Shown one piece after another: positions 44,805 to 55,949 of a stretch of 64,000 nt of DNA. The notes beneath the pieces are model-generated. The model worked only from the letters and a program-made list of their open reading frames with translations, was not told the origin of the DNA and did no database searches. Origin of the DNA: Prosopocoilus inquinatus (Eukaryota; Arthropoda; Insecta; Coleoptera; Lucanidae); contig CM069871.1 of the NCBI GenBank assembly GCA_036172665.1, positions 61,192,713 through 61,256,712 of the forward strand, in the 5' to 3' direction. Both the position numbers and the translations under genes were made by a program. Position 1 is the first letter of the stretch. Each line of letters starts with the position of its first letter.

Positions 44805-45234
44805 GGTGTTTAATTCCGTAGCCTACTAATTTCAGGTATGTTATACATCGTTGAAAAGCTTTTTAAAGACTTTCTAACTAACCAAAAACCTAATATGGGT
44901 GCCATATGAAAAACAAAAGTTAGCGTTAATAACTTGAAAACAAATGACAATCGGAGGTTTCTGTTTGCATCAAAAACTTTGTCTTAAAAAAGTTTCTGAA
45001 CAATGTAAAAGTGTACAAGAGGTCACATCAGGTGTTATCGAGTTATTGAGGAATATTGAAATCGTAAAATTTTGGTTTTCTTAAATTATTTTAAAATTTA
45101 AAAAAGTTATGGTGAATTTGAAATGAGATTTGTTGCGAGCATTGAATTCTGCGAAACATTCGCCATTTAACCGTTGCTCTATGTCTTCTAATAACCGAGA
45201 TGCTGATAGTGAGCATCGAAATGTGGACACGCTG

Positions 45235-47546
45235 TATAGGTACTAGTGGAAATGTATCTTTAACAACACTGCAAGTGAGTCACAAAAGCTATTAGTAAAA
45301 GCAAAAAATATTATTACTGTCACAGAATATTATTTATTTACACTTCTGTTAATTTTTTTTCTATTTAACGCTGTGACTTGAAATGTGATTTGTTTTTTTT
45401 ACATCTGATTATTTTTTCTCGGAAACTTCATTGCATTGAATTGTTTCTTTTTTCTTAAAGAGAAATTTTCACATTATTTTTTTTTATTTCAACATTTCTA
45501 GCGCGCACTAAGAATCTTGCACCTTGGCGGAACAATACGCCACTGGCCGAAACAGGTAAATCTTTCAGAGAATTCAGTTTTGACATCGTGGCAGCGGCAT
45601 TAAATGAGAAATAAACCGGATCTTATTATTCCATCATAATGCATAATACATGTATATACGTTTTATTAAATGTGAAGTAAAAGCAAATCGGCTTTTCCGT
45701 TTCCAATGCAACCAAAACAAATCGGCGGTTGTTAACATTTCAAATACCTGAGTGTACCTACCTGAATGTTTTTCCTTTTTTTTTATAATAATAATCATTA
45801 TAAGTTGTAATGTCCCGTATTCCTCATCATAACATGTACAGTTACGTGGAACTCGAATGCTAATGATTCGTTTGTAAAACACTTCACAGCACGTTTTATG
45901 TATGCGCCGTTGTTCATTCACGTGTCGGTACATTCGTGCGTGCTTTAAACAGGTCGAAGTGTGGGATAATGAGATGCAGAAATCAATTATATTATTTAAC
46001 CCTTTTTAACTGCGACAGTCGTTAATAAGCGACCTGACAAAAAAATTATCGTCCTGGCCTGGATGGCGGTTTGCTTAAAAATCCGTGCACTGCAATCGTA
46101 AGCCAATGAAATCGTTTCATCATCATCAAACAGCGGAATCAAGAAAGTGAACTGCCTGAAACCGGTTTGAGACAGCGGCAGTCCGACTCGACGCGGGGCT
46201 CTAAATCGAAGCGTTAAATGTTCCACCCGCTTATACGTGATTTTTAATCAATCAGTCTAATATCGTCACAGTAAAAACGCGAATATAATTCTAGAAGCTA
46301 ATAACAGCTCTTTCTTAAATTTAGAAACAACAATTTAGTTGATTTGAATTAAATAAAATCACGACACGTCTCTGCAGCACACTCTCTCGTGCGCATCGTG
46401 TCCGAGCATCGCAGTCAACTGCGACATTATTGTGAATCATGCCGTCCTAACGAATGCATTATTTCTTTGGCTTATCGATTCTTCACTATCGGCTAAACGC
46501 GCTGTGCCGGCAAGTATGTTGAGGCGTGTACACAATCTATTTATAACATCGCATCACTTCGTTGCAATAGTAAACTGTTACATTTTTTTCTATCCGCCAT
46601 CTGATCATCATTCTCGAACCGAGGTTTAAAGGGTACACAGTTTTTAAAACCAAGTAATTAGTTTTGTTCGGTAGACGGACTGAAGTCGAAAAGAAATCAT
46701 TTCGCAACTATTCTACTGCTTATCGAATTAACTAGTTTGCTATTAGAATAAATTACATTAGGTCAAATACGATTATTGCATATTAGATTAAGTGTTTGTA
46801 AACTTTTGATATTAACATAACAGCCGACTTAAAATAATCAAAACAGATTTAAGAAATTCGATAATCCAAGATTAGTTTGCAGTCTTAGCTTCTTACGGTT
46901 TGAAAGACCGCGTTCAGAGTTATCCTGTATATGGAGAATTTCGTTTCGCATTTATTGTTAATAACGCAATAATCATATAGCGATACACAAAGGTATTGTG
47001 TGAATGTGAACGCCTTGGTGTTTTCTTCGCCTTCATTTTTTTTACGCTGGAACTAACTTTTTATTTCAGTCTCCGTCGTAGGGCAGACGTGGATTTTATA
47101 GCACTAATCACTTCTCGCGTTTTCGATCTTTTTTATTTTGCAATTCCTAGGCAGTTCTTATACACCTCATAGATAATCCTGTAATCTCGTTGATCTGGAG
47201 TCTGTGTTTTTTGCATTGGTTTCGCAATTACCTTGCAATCGTATTTCGCAATATTTATTAAATAGATTGATTACCTTACGCCGAGACTAAATTGTAAAGC
47301 TCGACGTCGGGTCTGTTTTTGTGCTCCTTTTGTGTTCCTGCGAAATAAGCTTCTTGTCACCTTATTTTTCGACGGAGTTACAAATTGAAGCATTTCTTAC
47401 AAAAACATCCTTTGTTAAAAAATTTCACAAAGTTGAGAAAAACATCCATGAGGTGGCGCCGATCTCATTACATCCAGACATACTAAAATATTGCACAAAA
47501 ATAGTCTTTGTCCAGAAGGTTTTCACCAAATTTAAAAACAGTATTA
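45235..47546. other. Unassigned spacer, 2.3 kb
   Basis: No supported gene. Open frames at 45634-45933 (-), 45996-46226 (-) and 46432-46629 (+) show no domain or coding bias. AAGCCAATGAAATCGTTTCA near 46100 resembles a block near 60237. A 50-bp block at 47338-47388 (GCGAAATAAGC ... GGAGTTACAAATT) recurs at 53522-53572. Confidence 0.45.
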
Positions 47547-48827
47547 CGAGCCCAGAATCATATCATTTGGCCCAGTTAACGTTTTACAAATAACTTTTTG
47601 AATAACATTGTTTTATAAACACAAAAAGAAATAATTTTGGTTATTATCCTTTTATGATGATTTTCAATTTTTCGAACAGTATTATAAAGAATTTAAATAC
47701 AAGTAAACATAAACAATAATAAAGTAACGCTAACTAAAAAATTAATATAATGATTCATTTCATTTGGCCCAAGTGCAAGGGTTACCATTACCACTGCGTT
47801 ACATCGCCTTTACTTTGTAAAATTGCTTGTATTCGCTTAGTCATTGTATTTGTTAAATTTTGACACTACTCGGGCGAGAATGAATTCCAGATTTGAGTTA
47901 ATGTTTCTTTTAATTCAGGAATGGTTCTAACTGGATTAGCTTGCAACTTCTTTTTTTTATCATATGCCAAAGGGTTTCAATAGGGGAGAGGTCGGGACTG
48001 TTAGATGTCCAATTTAGCAACGGAATATTATGTTGTGTATTGTTCTTGAATTATTTTTGCTGTATGGCAGGCAGCACCATCCTATTGGAAAATATATTCA
48101 TTTTCTTCGTCTTCGTCTTCAAATTTTTAATGGATGGGATTAAACTGTCTCTAAGAATTTTTTATGTACTCATCAGCATTGACAGTGCCTTCTAAAGAAG
48201 CGCCAGTTTTCCAGTTCCTTGAGCTGACATGCAACCTCATATCATTAAAGAGGCAGGAAATTTTACTGTTCGGCGTAAACAGTCAATATGATATGTTTCA
48301 TCTTTAGCTCTCAAAACCCCACTTGGGCTATCGCCCACACAAACCTCAAATCGTGGCTCGTCACTCCATATTACACTATTCCATTGTGTCTGAGTCCAAT
48401 TTGCATGTGTTTTCGCCCAAATCAATCTACTTTTTTTTGTTTTAGTGTTAATAGTGGTTTTTCTTTTGCCTAAAAGTTCAGTACTGTTATAAAAGGTTCA
48501 TTGGCTGAGCTAAAACACTTGCCTTATAGAAGTTAAAGCCTAATTTTTTTATAGCTCTAAGACATGTTGATCTTGGAAAAATTTTTGCCCGTTGCATTCA
48601 ACACAGAAGTCACAACAGTTTTTACGACGATTTTGTTTTAAGATGCGTCGTAAAGTCATTAAATTTCTTGATGTTACATTGGAAGTTCGCCCTAAATTCG
48701 GTTTCTTTTTTATCGATCCTGTTGTTTTAACCAATTTCACGATATTTCGGACGGTATAACGTAATAATTGCATTTGTTCAGCAATTATCCCACAAGAATA
48801 TCCAGAATTTGATAAATTTATAATAAC

Positions 48828-49004
48828 TGTTACGATGTAAATAGAGTGCTTTGTATGAATGCATACGTATTATGAATAATTATGCATATGTATTTAAGAA
48901 TGCCATGAATAATAATAATAAAAAAAAGCTCTTTAGAACATGTCACAGTAAAAATTCTTTCTTTCTACAAAAATTAAAATACAGTCCATTCAATCGCCAT
49001 CACA
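48828..49004 (+). repeat. 5' LTR of BEL/Pao element
   Basis: TG...CA, 177 bp. It contains TATTTAAG (possible TATA box, about 48891) and an AATAATAATAATAAAAAAAA run that may serve polyadenylation. It differs from the 3' LTR at GAATAATT/GTATAATT and CATCACA/CATTACA. Confidence 0.95.
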
Positions 49005-49022
49005 TTGGTCCAAACGAGCCGG
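49005..49022 (+). promoter_or_regulatory. Candidate tRNA primer-binding site
   Basis: TTGGTCCAAACGAGCCGG starts directly after the 5' LTR. The TGG one base in would pair with a tRNA 3' CCA. I have not assigned the tRNA. Confidence 0.6.
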
Positions 49023-49360
49023 ATAATTTGGTAACATCGGTCCTCATAAATGATAACTATGGAATAATTTCTTGATGAGTGGTAAATGAAACATGATGAA
49101 ATTTCTATTGTATTGCTACCGTAGAGTTGATTGCTGCCTCCTACTGCTGTTCAAAATTCAAAGAAGCGAGGATCTTCTGAATTGTTGATTATTAAATATT
49201 ATATATATACGTTCTGAAGAGAACAGTCCACGACATCTTAGCTTATCGTCGGTGTGACGCTGATATTCGTTACGATGTTTTCATGAAGACTGGACGATAG
49301 CCTGATGAATAATGAAGGTCCTTAGCTGTTAAGAAGAGAAGAAGAACCTACGTTTCAAGC

Positions 49361-50281
49361 ATGGCGCAAGAATACAATACTTTGGTGAGGAACAGAGGAG
49401 CTGTTAAACGTAAATTAACTAATTTTGTAATTTTTGTAACTCCCATATTTAATGAATTTAATGATTCTAATGATATTGATGAGAAAAAAGCAATAGAAAT
49501 GGATATAAGATTACAAAATTTGCCACAAATTTTAGATGAGTTTGAAACTGTTCAGCTAAATATTGAACAAAGTTGTGATGATGACGTACTTGAAATTCAG
49601 TATAATGAGAGAGATGAATTTGTAAATAAATACAATAAATATTTTGCAATGGCAAAAAGAATTTTGAAAAGTAATGAAACAGTTTCAAATCATCATGAAA
49701 ATATTTCAGAAATGTCAAAGTCTTCTGTGTCAAATCAGAATATTAAAAATAACATTAGATTGCCCATAATTAATTTGCCAAAATTTAATGGTAAATATCA
49801 TGAATGGTTATATTTTAAAGATACCTTTGAAAGTCTTATTCATGTAAATGATTCTATCAATGAAATTCAAAAATTTCATTATTTAAAGGCAACCTTAGAA
49901 GGTGAACCACTTGAAATAATGAAATCATTAGAATTCACTGCTTCTCATTATAAAATAGCTTGGGATTTATTGTGCAATCGGTATAATAATCCAAGAATAT
50001 TGGTACATAATCATATAAAAGCACTATTTCATTTACCCATTATTAAATTTGAGAATGCTCATGCATTACGTCATTTAAATGATAATATTTTAAAGCATTT
50101 GCGTGCATTATATTCTTTGGGACAACCTACCGACAAATGGGACTCTTTATTAATATTTCTAATTTCTTCTAAAATTGACAAAAATTCATCTATAGAATGG
50201 GAAAAATTTAAAAACGTTAAAGATGAATCGCCATCCTTAAAGGATATGCAAGATTTTTTGAGACAACATGCTGACCTTTAA
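49361..50281 (+). CDS. gag: BEL/Pao Gag region (capsid-like)
   Basis: 306 codons from ATG. The first ~90 residues are acidic and helical; the region around residues 131-240 (INLPKFNGKYHEWLYFKDTF, then FHYLKATLEGEPLE) is the conserved Gag domain of BEL/Pao elements. It would form the particle that packages element RNA. TAA at 50279-50281 ends it, but the same frame continues directly into the zinc-knuckle/protease frame at 50294. BEL elements normally have one long gag-pol frame, so this stop is either a nonsense mutation or a readthrough point. The upstream leader (49023-49360) has no other frame. Confidence 0.8.
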   Translation: MAQEYNTLVRNRGAVKRKLTNFVIFVTPIFNEFNDSNDIDEKKAIEMDIRLQNLPQILDEFETVQLNIEQSCDDDVLEIQYNERDEFVNKYNKYFAMAKRILKSNETVSNHHENISEMSKSSVSNQNIKNNIRLPIINLPKFNGKYHEWLYFKDTFESLIHVNDSINEIQKFHYLKATLEGEPLEIMKSLEFTASHYKIAWDLLCNRYNNPRILVHNHIKALFHLPIIKFENAHALRHLNDNILKHLRALYSLGQPTDKWDSLLIFLISSKIDKNSSIEWEKFKNVKDESPSLKDMQDFLRQHADL

Positions 50282-50293
50282 GAGTCATTAGAA

Positions 50294-51169
50294 ATGGACA
50301 ATAAGATTTCTAAGAATAATGATAAAGAAAATATTCGAATTTCAAAAAGTTATTTGTCTCAAAATCTTCCAAAAGGAAAAATTTCTTGCAATTATTGTAA
50401 GAAACCTAATCATAAAATTTATAAATGTTTTGATTTTTCCAAATTGTCGTTCGACCAGAAATTAGAAAAAGTAAAAGAAAATAAATTATGTGAAAAGTGT
50501 TTATGTGTAGGTCATAAAACTAAAGATTGTAAATCAAAGTCATGTAAAATTTGCAACCAAAATCATAATACATTATTACATCCTTCAGAGGAGAATTTTA
50601 ATAAAAATGATATGGCTTTGACAAATAGTCATTTGAATTCTTATGTACTTTTATCAACAGCACAGGTGTTGATTTATGATGCTAATGGAAATGCTAATAT
50701 TTGTAATGCAATATTAGACAGTGCTTCACAATCAAATTTTATTTCAAAAAGATTAATAAACAAGTTAAAGTTACCACAAAAGAATATAAACAAGAACATT
50801 ACTGGAATTAATCAAAGTTCTTCCAAAATAAATAAAAAATGTAATGTTCGTGTGAAATCAATGTACAATAATTTCAATTTTAATCTTCCTTGTTTAATTT
50901 TAGAACAAATTACAAATCATTTACCATCTAGAACCATTGATATTTCTGGTTGGAATATTCCAGCTAATGTTAAATTAGCTGATCCTAATTTTAATACATC
51001 AAAGGAAATTGATTTATTGATTGGTGGTAGTCATTTTTGGAATTTAATCAGATCAGGTAAAATTTTCTTGGGAAAAATATGCCCATATTACAAAACACTA
51101 GTTTTGGTTATATTACAGCTGGTCAGATTAATTCATTCAATACGAATTCCAATTGTTTATTCAGCATAA
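50294..51169 (+). pseudogene. pol: BEL/Pao zinc knuckles and aspartic-protease-like region, frameshifted
   Basis: In frame with the Gag region. Cys/His clusters CNYCKKPNHKIYKC and CEKCLCVGHKTKDC (CCHC knuckles) plus SCKICNQNHN bind nucleic acid. Then ILDSASQSNFISKRLINKL gives a retropepsin-like motif with D-S-A in place of the usual D-S/T-G, and LLIGGSHFW follows. Near 51079 the frame shifts: the matching continuation (MPILQNTSFGYITAGQ) lies in the overlapping frame 51079-51336, which ends with NNYTRNDDGRFIVRLPLK just before the RT region that is absent. Confidence 0.8.
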
Positions 51170-51340
51170 ATGAAAATCAAGTTTTACATGACGTAATAAA
51201 TAAATTTTGGACAATTGAGGATTGTCCTTCTGTTAAATTTATGTCTAATGATGATGAAGAATGTGAAAAAATATTTATAAATAATTATACAAGAAATGAT
51301 GATGGTCGTTTCATTGTAAGATTACCGCTTAAATAATATA

Positions 51341-52295
51341 ATGGGTAATCTTCCTGAAAGTAGAGTAACGCCTTTACATCCTTTTTCAGTTACCGGTATT
51401 GATTATGCTGGTCCTTATATTATTAAGGATCGTAAAGGTCGTGGTTATAAAACTTCAAAAGCTTACATTTGTTTATTTATATGTTTTGCTGTAAAAGCAA
51501 TTCACGTTGAATTAGTATCTGATTTGACAACTGTATGTTTTATTTCATGTTTACGTAGATTTTCAGCAAGACGAGGTTTCCCAAATGAACTATGGTCTGA
51601 TAATGGTACAAATTTTGTTGGTGCTGCAAATCAACTAAAAGAATTAAATCAATTTCTAAAAAAATCGAATGATTCTATTGTTAATTTTTGCTCACAATAT
51701 AATGTAAAATGGAATTTTATTCCACCAAAATCTCCACATTTTTGGGGGTTTGTGGGAGTCAAATATAAAAATTGTAAAACTCCATCTCACCAAAGTAATT
51801 GGAGAAACGATTTTGACGTACGAAGAATTTTCAACTGTGTTAACTCAAGTGGAATCAATCTTGAATTCAAGACCCCTTCATGCCATGTCATCAGATCCAA
51901 CTGATTTAACACCTCTGACTCCGTCACATTTTTTAATTGGTAAAGTAATGATAATGCTTCCAGATCCAAGTTTATTGCATTTACCAATAAATAAATTATC
52001 CCGATATCAATTAATGCAACAAATGTGTCAGAGTTTTTGGAAAAGATGGAGTAGAGATTATCTTTGTAATCTACAACAAAGAAAGAAATGGCAGCAAGGC
52101 AAAAATTGTTGTACAGTAGGAACCATGGTTATTTTAAAAAATGAAAATTTACCTCCCGCACGATGGCTTTTAGGAAGAATTGTTGAAGTGTTTTCTGGAA
52201 CTGACGGCAAAGTTCGAGTTGTAAGTGTAAAAACTCCAAGTGGCGTTTACAAAAGAACTATAACGAATTTGTGTCCGTTACCAGTGCCAACTTAA
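51341..52295 (+). pseudogene. BEL/Pao integrase core and C-terminal domain, frameshifted
   Basis: 51341-51904 reads TGIDYAGPYI (first catalytic Asp), then ELWSDNGTNFVGA (second Asp) and PPKSPHFWGF. A frameshift in the T/G run at about 51740 moves the continuation to 51750-52295 (IKIVKLHLTKVI, ILNSRPL, LTPSHFLIG, then SGVYKRTITNLCPLPVP). This order (integrase core followed by the BEL C-terminal domain) is typical of the family. The enzyme would insert element cDNA into the genome. The N-terminal zinc-binding part is lost with the RT deletion. Confidence 0.85.
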
Positions 52296-52349
52296 AGACT
52301 AAAATTTTTCGAATGTATTATTTAATTGTTTGAAAGACTTTTGTCCTTC

Positions 52350-52362
52350 AACCCGGGGGGCA
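52350..52362 (+). promoter_or_regulatory. Polypurine tract of BEL/Pao element
   Basis: CCCGGGGGGCA lies directly before the 3' LTR, the position where plus-strand DNA synthesis is primed. Confidence 0.65.
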
Positions 52363-52539
52363 TGTTACGATGTAAATAGAGTGCTTTGTATGAATGCATA
52401 CGTATTATGTATAATTATGCATATGTATTTAAGAATGCCATGAATAATAATAATAAAAAAAAGCTCTTTAGAACATGTCACAGTAAAAATTCTTTCTTTC
52501 TACAAAAATTAAAATACAGTCCATTCAATCGCCATTACA
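52363..52539 (+). repeat. 3' LTR of BEL/Pao element
   Basis: 175 of 177 positions match the 5' LTR. Followed by the ATAAC target duplication at 52540-52544. Confidence 0.95.
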
Positions 52540-52919
52540 ATAACTTTAGGTAAATCATTAGATAAACTTCTACCACGTATCGTTTTCGAACTTTAAAGTC
52601 TCATATAAAATGAGGCGTACGCTGTCAAAATTATATAATGAAAAGTAATTGTTTTATTTCAACCAAATGCTATTAAAATCAAAAAAATAAAATTTTACTC
52701 ATTTGGGCCAAATGAAATGAATCGTTCTATTAATTTTTCAGTTAGAATTGTCTGACAATTTATTATTGTTGAAAATGTTTGAAATATATTTAAAAACCTT
52801 GAAAATCATGACCAAGGAGTATTAATGAGAAATATTTACTTTTGGGTTTTTAAAATAAAGTTATATGAAACTTTACTTGTTAAAACGTAACTGGGCCAAA
52901 TGATGATTCTGGGCTCGTA

Positions 52920-53969
52920 TTTTGTTTGTCATTTTTAAGAACTTTGATTATATAAATTTTTCTTTTAATAAAATGTATCTATTGTTTCTTTTGCAAAAAC
53001 AACCCTAGTCAAACTTCTTATTTTTTTACAAAATTGATAAACTTTATTAAAATTCACAATACAACAATGTTTTTCTTTATTATTTGAATCCACCGAACTT
53101 ACAAAACCAGAAAGGCCAATTGCATAATCAGTTTTCTTCGCTTTTCCCCAAAACAACGCTCTTTGACGTGGGCTGCTTTTGTAAAGAACGCTTCAATTGC
53201 CTTCACCCTTGGCGTTTATCGTCATTGGTTCCCACTGACATCAGGTTTTTACTCGGTTGGTTCTGACTTAAGTCATCTTGGTTTTGATTCGTTCGAACTC
53301 CTTCTTTCGGACTTTCCGCGCGAATTTCAAAATAATAACTAAAATCGTCGAATTTATTAATCTAGTTACGACTAGCTAACTTCGAAAGGAAAAGAACAGT
53401 AAAAGAAAAACAAGTGACGATCGCAATCTTCACGAAAGAAAAGACGATGGTAACAGAAAAGAAAGAAAAATGAAGAAAGTCGATTAATTCGAAACGAAAA
53501 TTGTGTAGTGTCTTGTTTCCTGTGAAATAAGCGATTTGCCAGTATTTTATTTCGGCGGAGTTACAAATTACTTTCATACTTGACATTTAAAGTTATTGGC
53601 TCACATCGACATTAGCTTTTATTCGGTTGATTCTTCATTCTTGGACTTATTGTTATTTTTTTTTCTTAATAATTAATAATTAATAGTATTTTATGCAAGA
53701 GGGTTTATAAAGCATGTTTCTTTTTACGAGTGAGAAACTCACTTGTAATAATTACTATACATATAATAGAAATTGAAACGTGTCGAATAACATTGTCATT
53801 GACGTATTACAAAAATTATTAAACAACTTTTTTTTTTTAATTTATTTAGTGTTTTCTAATTTTTATAATGCAAAGAGAACAAAACTTTTTCCCTTATCTA
53901 AAGGGCCCCGCAAGAACTTCTCGTCCGAAGCCTCACAATTCTGAAGGCCACCTCTGAATCTGATAACAT
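52920..53969. other. Unassigned spacer
   Basis: No supported gene. 53522-53572 repeats the block seen at 47338-47388. Confidence 0.45.
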
Positions 53970-54412
53970 GTAAAGGAAGAAAATAGAACGTGTTTCACAT
54001 TAACAAATAAAAGGCAAATGAACGGAAGCTGTAGAAATTCTACCAAGCTTTGGAACTGTGCACGTAAATGTATTGCATCGACATACCTTAATTTATTTAA
54101 TTAAAGGAATCGCATATGTAATTTTCATGATACATAATATAAAAATAATACCTCGGGCAAAAGAAAAAGAAAGAAAATTAATCAATCCTCGAACAGAAGA
54201 AAATAGAACGTGTTTCGTTGCCACATTAAAAAATTAAAGGCAAATGAACGGAAGCTGTGGAAATTCTATCAAGCTTTGGAACTGTGCACGTAAACGTATT
54301 GGTTCGACATAACTTAATTTATTTTTTTAAAAGGATCGCATATGAAATTTACATGATACATGATACAAGAATCCTAGCTTGGGCAAAAGAGAAAATTAAT
54401 TAATCCTCGAAT
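53970..54412 (+). repeat. ~220-bp tandem duplication
   Basis: GAAAATAGAACGTGTTTC occurs at about 53979 and 54199. Both units continue through GGCAAATGAACGGAAGCTGT, CAAGCTTTGGAACTGTGCAC, AATTTATTT, GATCGCATATG and AATCCTCGAA. Confidence 0.9.
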
Positions 54413-55544
54413 AGATGACGAATTTTTTTTTAATAAAAGAAATGCAGCGGTTTTGTCACTTTAAAAATTGATTCAAAAGTTATGTAATAATTTTATGTTC
54501 ATTCGTACAATAAAAATTAACTTTTCTTCTCAATATCTGATCTGCTTCTCGAAACAATTACTCGTGCATTAAATATTATTATTAATTATATATGCAAAAC
54601 GAATAAATTATTGTGAAAATATTTTGCGTTACTTTCTGAACGTAAGGCCACACAATCCATACACACACACATGTTTCCAGCCATTGAAATAGGAATATCT
54701 TTTTATAAAAGTCAATCACATGGATACGAATTATTTAAATTTTACGAAAACTTGATTTTATTTATCTCGTTATCAAAGAAGAACTTTATAGATGTTGGCA
54801 ATGCTAGGCATCTCTACGAAAAAAAAATACACAAAAAGAAACTAAACGACTGATGGGACAGGTTTCTCCGGTAAACAAGTAGCAGCAAAGTTTTATGTAA
54901 CGTGCCTTAACAATGAACAAATAAATTCGAAAAGGAATATTTACATTAGCAAGCTTACGTCGCGTCGTCGCACCTTGCAATGGGCAAACGCAACAACAAA
55001 GTGTACCTCCTACCTGAAATGTCAAGGAGAGAATAACTTTTCAGGCGTGCTATCTTCATTATTTACGGCCGTTTTTCCTTCTTTTATTGTAGGTAGGCTG
55101 TTGAGCAACGACGATTCTTGACGTTATTGTATAATACATTGATTTTGCAATCAGTAACTTTATAATTACTTACTATGCAGACTCATAAACGCGAACTGTG
55201 TTTTTATTGGGAATGCAAATATGAATGGCTTCTATGAACTCGCAGGATAATGATATTTACGACCTAAAAATATACATTATGACAAATTTTAATATTATTC
55301 ATTGCTGTTTGTGCAATAATTACAAAATGTATTATTCAATAACAACAAATAAATAGATATGCTTTTGCGGGGGGTCTTTCTAAGTATAGATATATAGGGG
55401 GTGAAAAGTTAGTTTGAAACAATTATAGACAGGTAGCGTGTTTTCTTTAAAAGAAGTAAAAAGAAAATTTTCGGATTATTACAGTTGCGCTCGCCACCAG
55501 TTGCATTTGAACTAAAACACCAAACTGATGATATTAAAAAAGAA
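54413..55544. other. Unassigned spacer
   Basis: AT-rich, with a short (CA)n at 54660-54671. No gene is supported. Confidence 0.45.
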
Positions 55545-55665
55545 CAGAGAAAAAAAAAACGTGTTTCGTGGCCACCCTAATATATAAAAGTCAAATGAAC
55601 GGAAGCTGTGAAAATTCTTCCAGGCTGTGGAACTGTGTACGTAAACGTGTTGCCACATTTTTTTA
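55545..55665 (+). repeat. Third, partial copy of the 220-bp repeat
   Basis: ACGTGTTTCGTGGCCAC, CAAATGAACGGAAGCTGTG and TGTGGAACTGTGTACGTAAA are collinear with 54200-54300. The second half of the unit is missing. Confidence 0.85.
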
Positions 55666-55821
55666 AAAAAAAGAACAAATGTTACTAACTAAGGTGTTTA
55701 GTATGTAGTTATGTAAGTTTATGCAAAGCTCCAGCTTCCAATTTTTATAACACGATTCAAAAACCTTACCTTAAAATAAAATAAATTTCACTAAATGCCG
55801 AAGATAGGGTAATATGGTTTA

Positions 55822-55949
55822 TGCCCGATTTCTTCGCCTCCTGATAAATTTATCTGCCAGGTATTATCCCTGGAGACCATTGTATCGATAATAGTATCCA
55901 AGGGTACTACCTGGCAGATAAATTTATGCATAGGTGAAGAAATCGGGCC
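55822..55949. mobile_element. Hairpin MITE, family M (128 bp)
   Basis: TGCCCGATTTCTTC at the left and GAAGAAATCGGGCC at the right are inverted. The inner arms continue with ATAAATTTATCTGCCAGGTA and its inverse, so the whole element folds on itself around a ~25-bp loop. The flanks are TTA and TAA. Termini as in the other family M members. Confidence 0.8.

Larger units (their letters stand above)
40637..45234 (+). mobile_element. Mariner-like element with ~430-bp TIRs, split by two LINEs
   Basis: CACTGTGTCCACATTTCGAT at the left and ATCGAAATGTGGACACGCTG at the right are inverted and flanked by TA (40635-40636 and 45235-45236). The arms extend about 430 bp (to ~41080 and from ~44805), sharing TCGAGTTATTGAGGAAT, ATGACAATCGGAGGTTTCTG and CCTAATATGGGTGCCATATG or their inverses. 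Inside are a transposase relic (41164-41545) and two LINE fragments. Without the LINEs the element would be roughly 1.8 kb. Confidence 0.88.
48828..52539 (+). mobile_element. BEL/Pao LTR retrotransposon with internal RT deletion (3712 bp)
   Basis: Two 177-bp LTRs (48828-49004 and 52363-52539) starting TGTTACGATG and ending CA are flanked by the 5-bp duplication ATAAC. They differ at two positions only, so insertion is recent. Gag, protease-like and integrase coding are present, but the reverse transcriptase and RNase H are missing: sequence jumps at about 51336 from the end of the protease/linker region to the integrase core. A complete BEL element is usually 6-7 kb. Several stops and frameshifts occur. 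It sits in the transposase of a Tc1 element. Confidence 0.95.
47790..52660 (-). pseudogene. Tc1 transposase split by the BEL insertion
   Basis: On the minus strand the N-terminal part lies at about 52545-52660 (GRSLSNDLPKV) and continues across the insertion at 48822 with INLSNSGYSCG. That is a helix-turn-helix region, followed by TVRNIVKLVKTTGSIKKKP and GRTSNVTSRNLMTLRRIL. Then come ANWTQTQWNSVIWSDEPRFE (first catalytic Asp, about 48330-48400) and NSPDLSPIETLWHMIKK (third catalytic block, ending in Glu as in Tc1, about 47965-48015). Stops and shifts occur between these blocks, including an early stop. The BEL 5-bp duplication ATAAC lies exactly inside this coding frame. Confidence 0.82.
47547..52917 (-). 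mobile_element. Tc1 transposon interrupted by a BEL/Pao element
   Basis: CGAGCCCAGAATCAT at the left and ATGATTCTGGGCTCG at the right are inverted ends flanked by TA (47545-47546 and 52918-52919). The arms extend about 210 bp and include TTTGGCCCAGTTA and TCATTTCATTTGGCCC. Subtracting the BEL insert and its duplication leaves about 1.65 kb, the normal size of a Tc1 element. The transposase is on the minus strand. Confidence 0.9.

Noticed and set aside
46432..46629. Short plus-strand frame in the 45.2-47.5 kb spacer
   Set aside because: Only 65 codons, no motif and no splice context.
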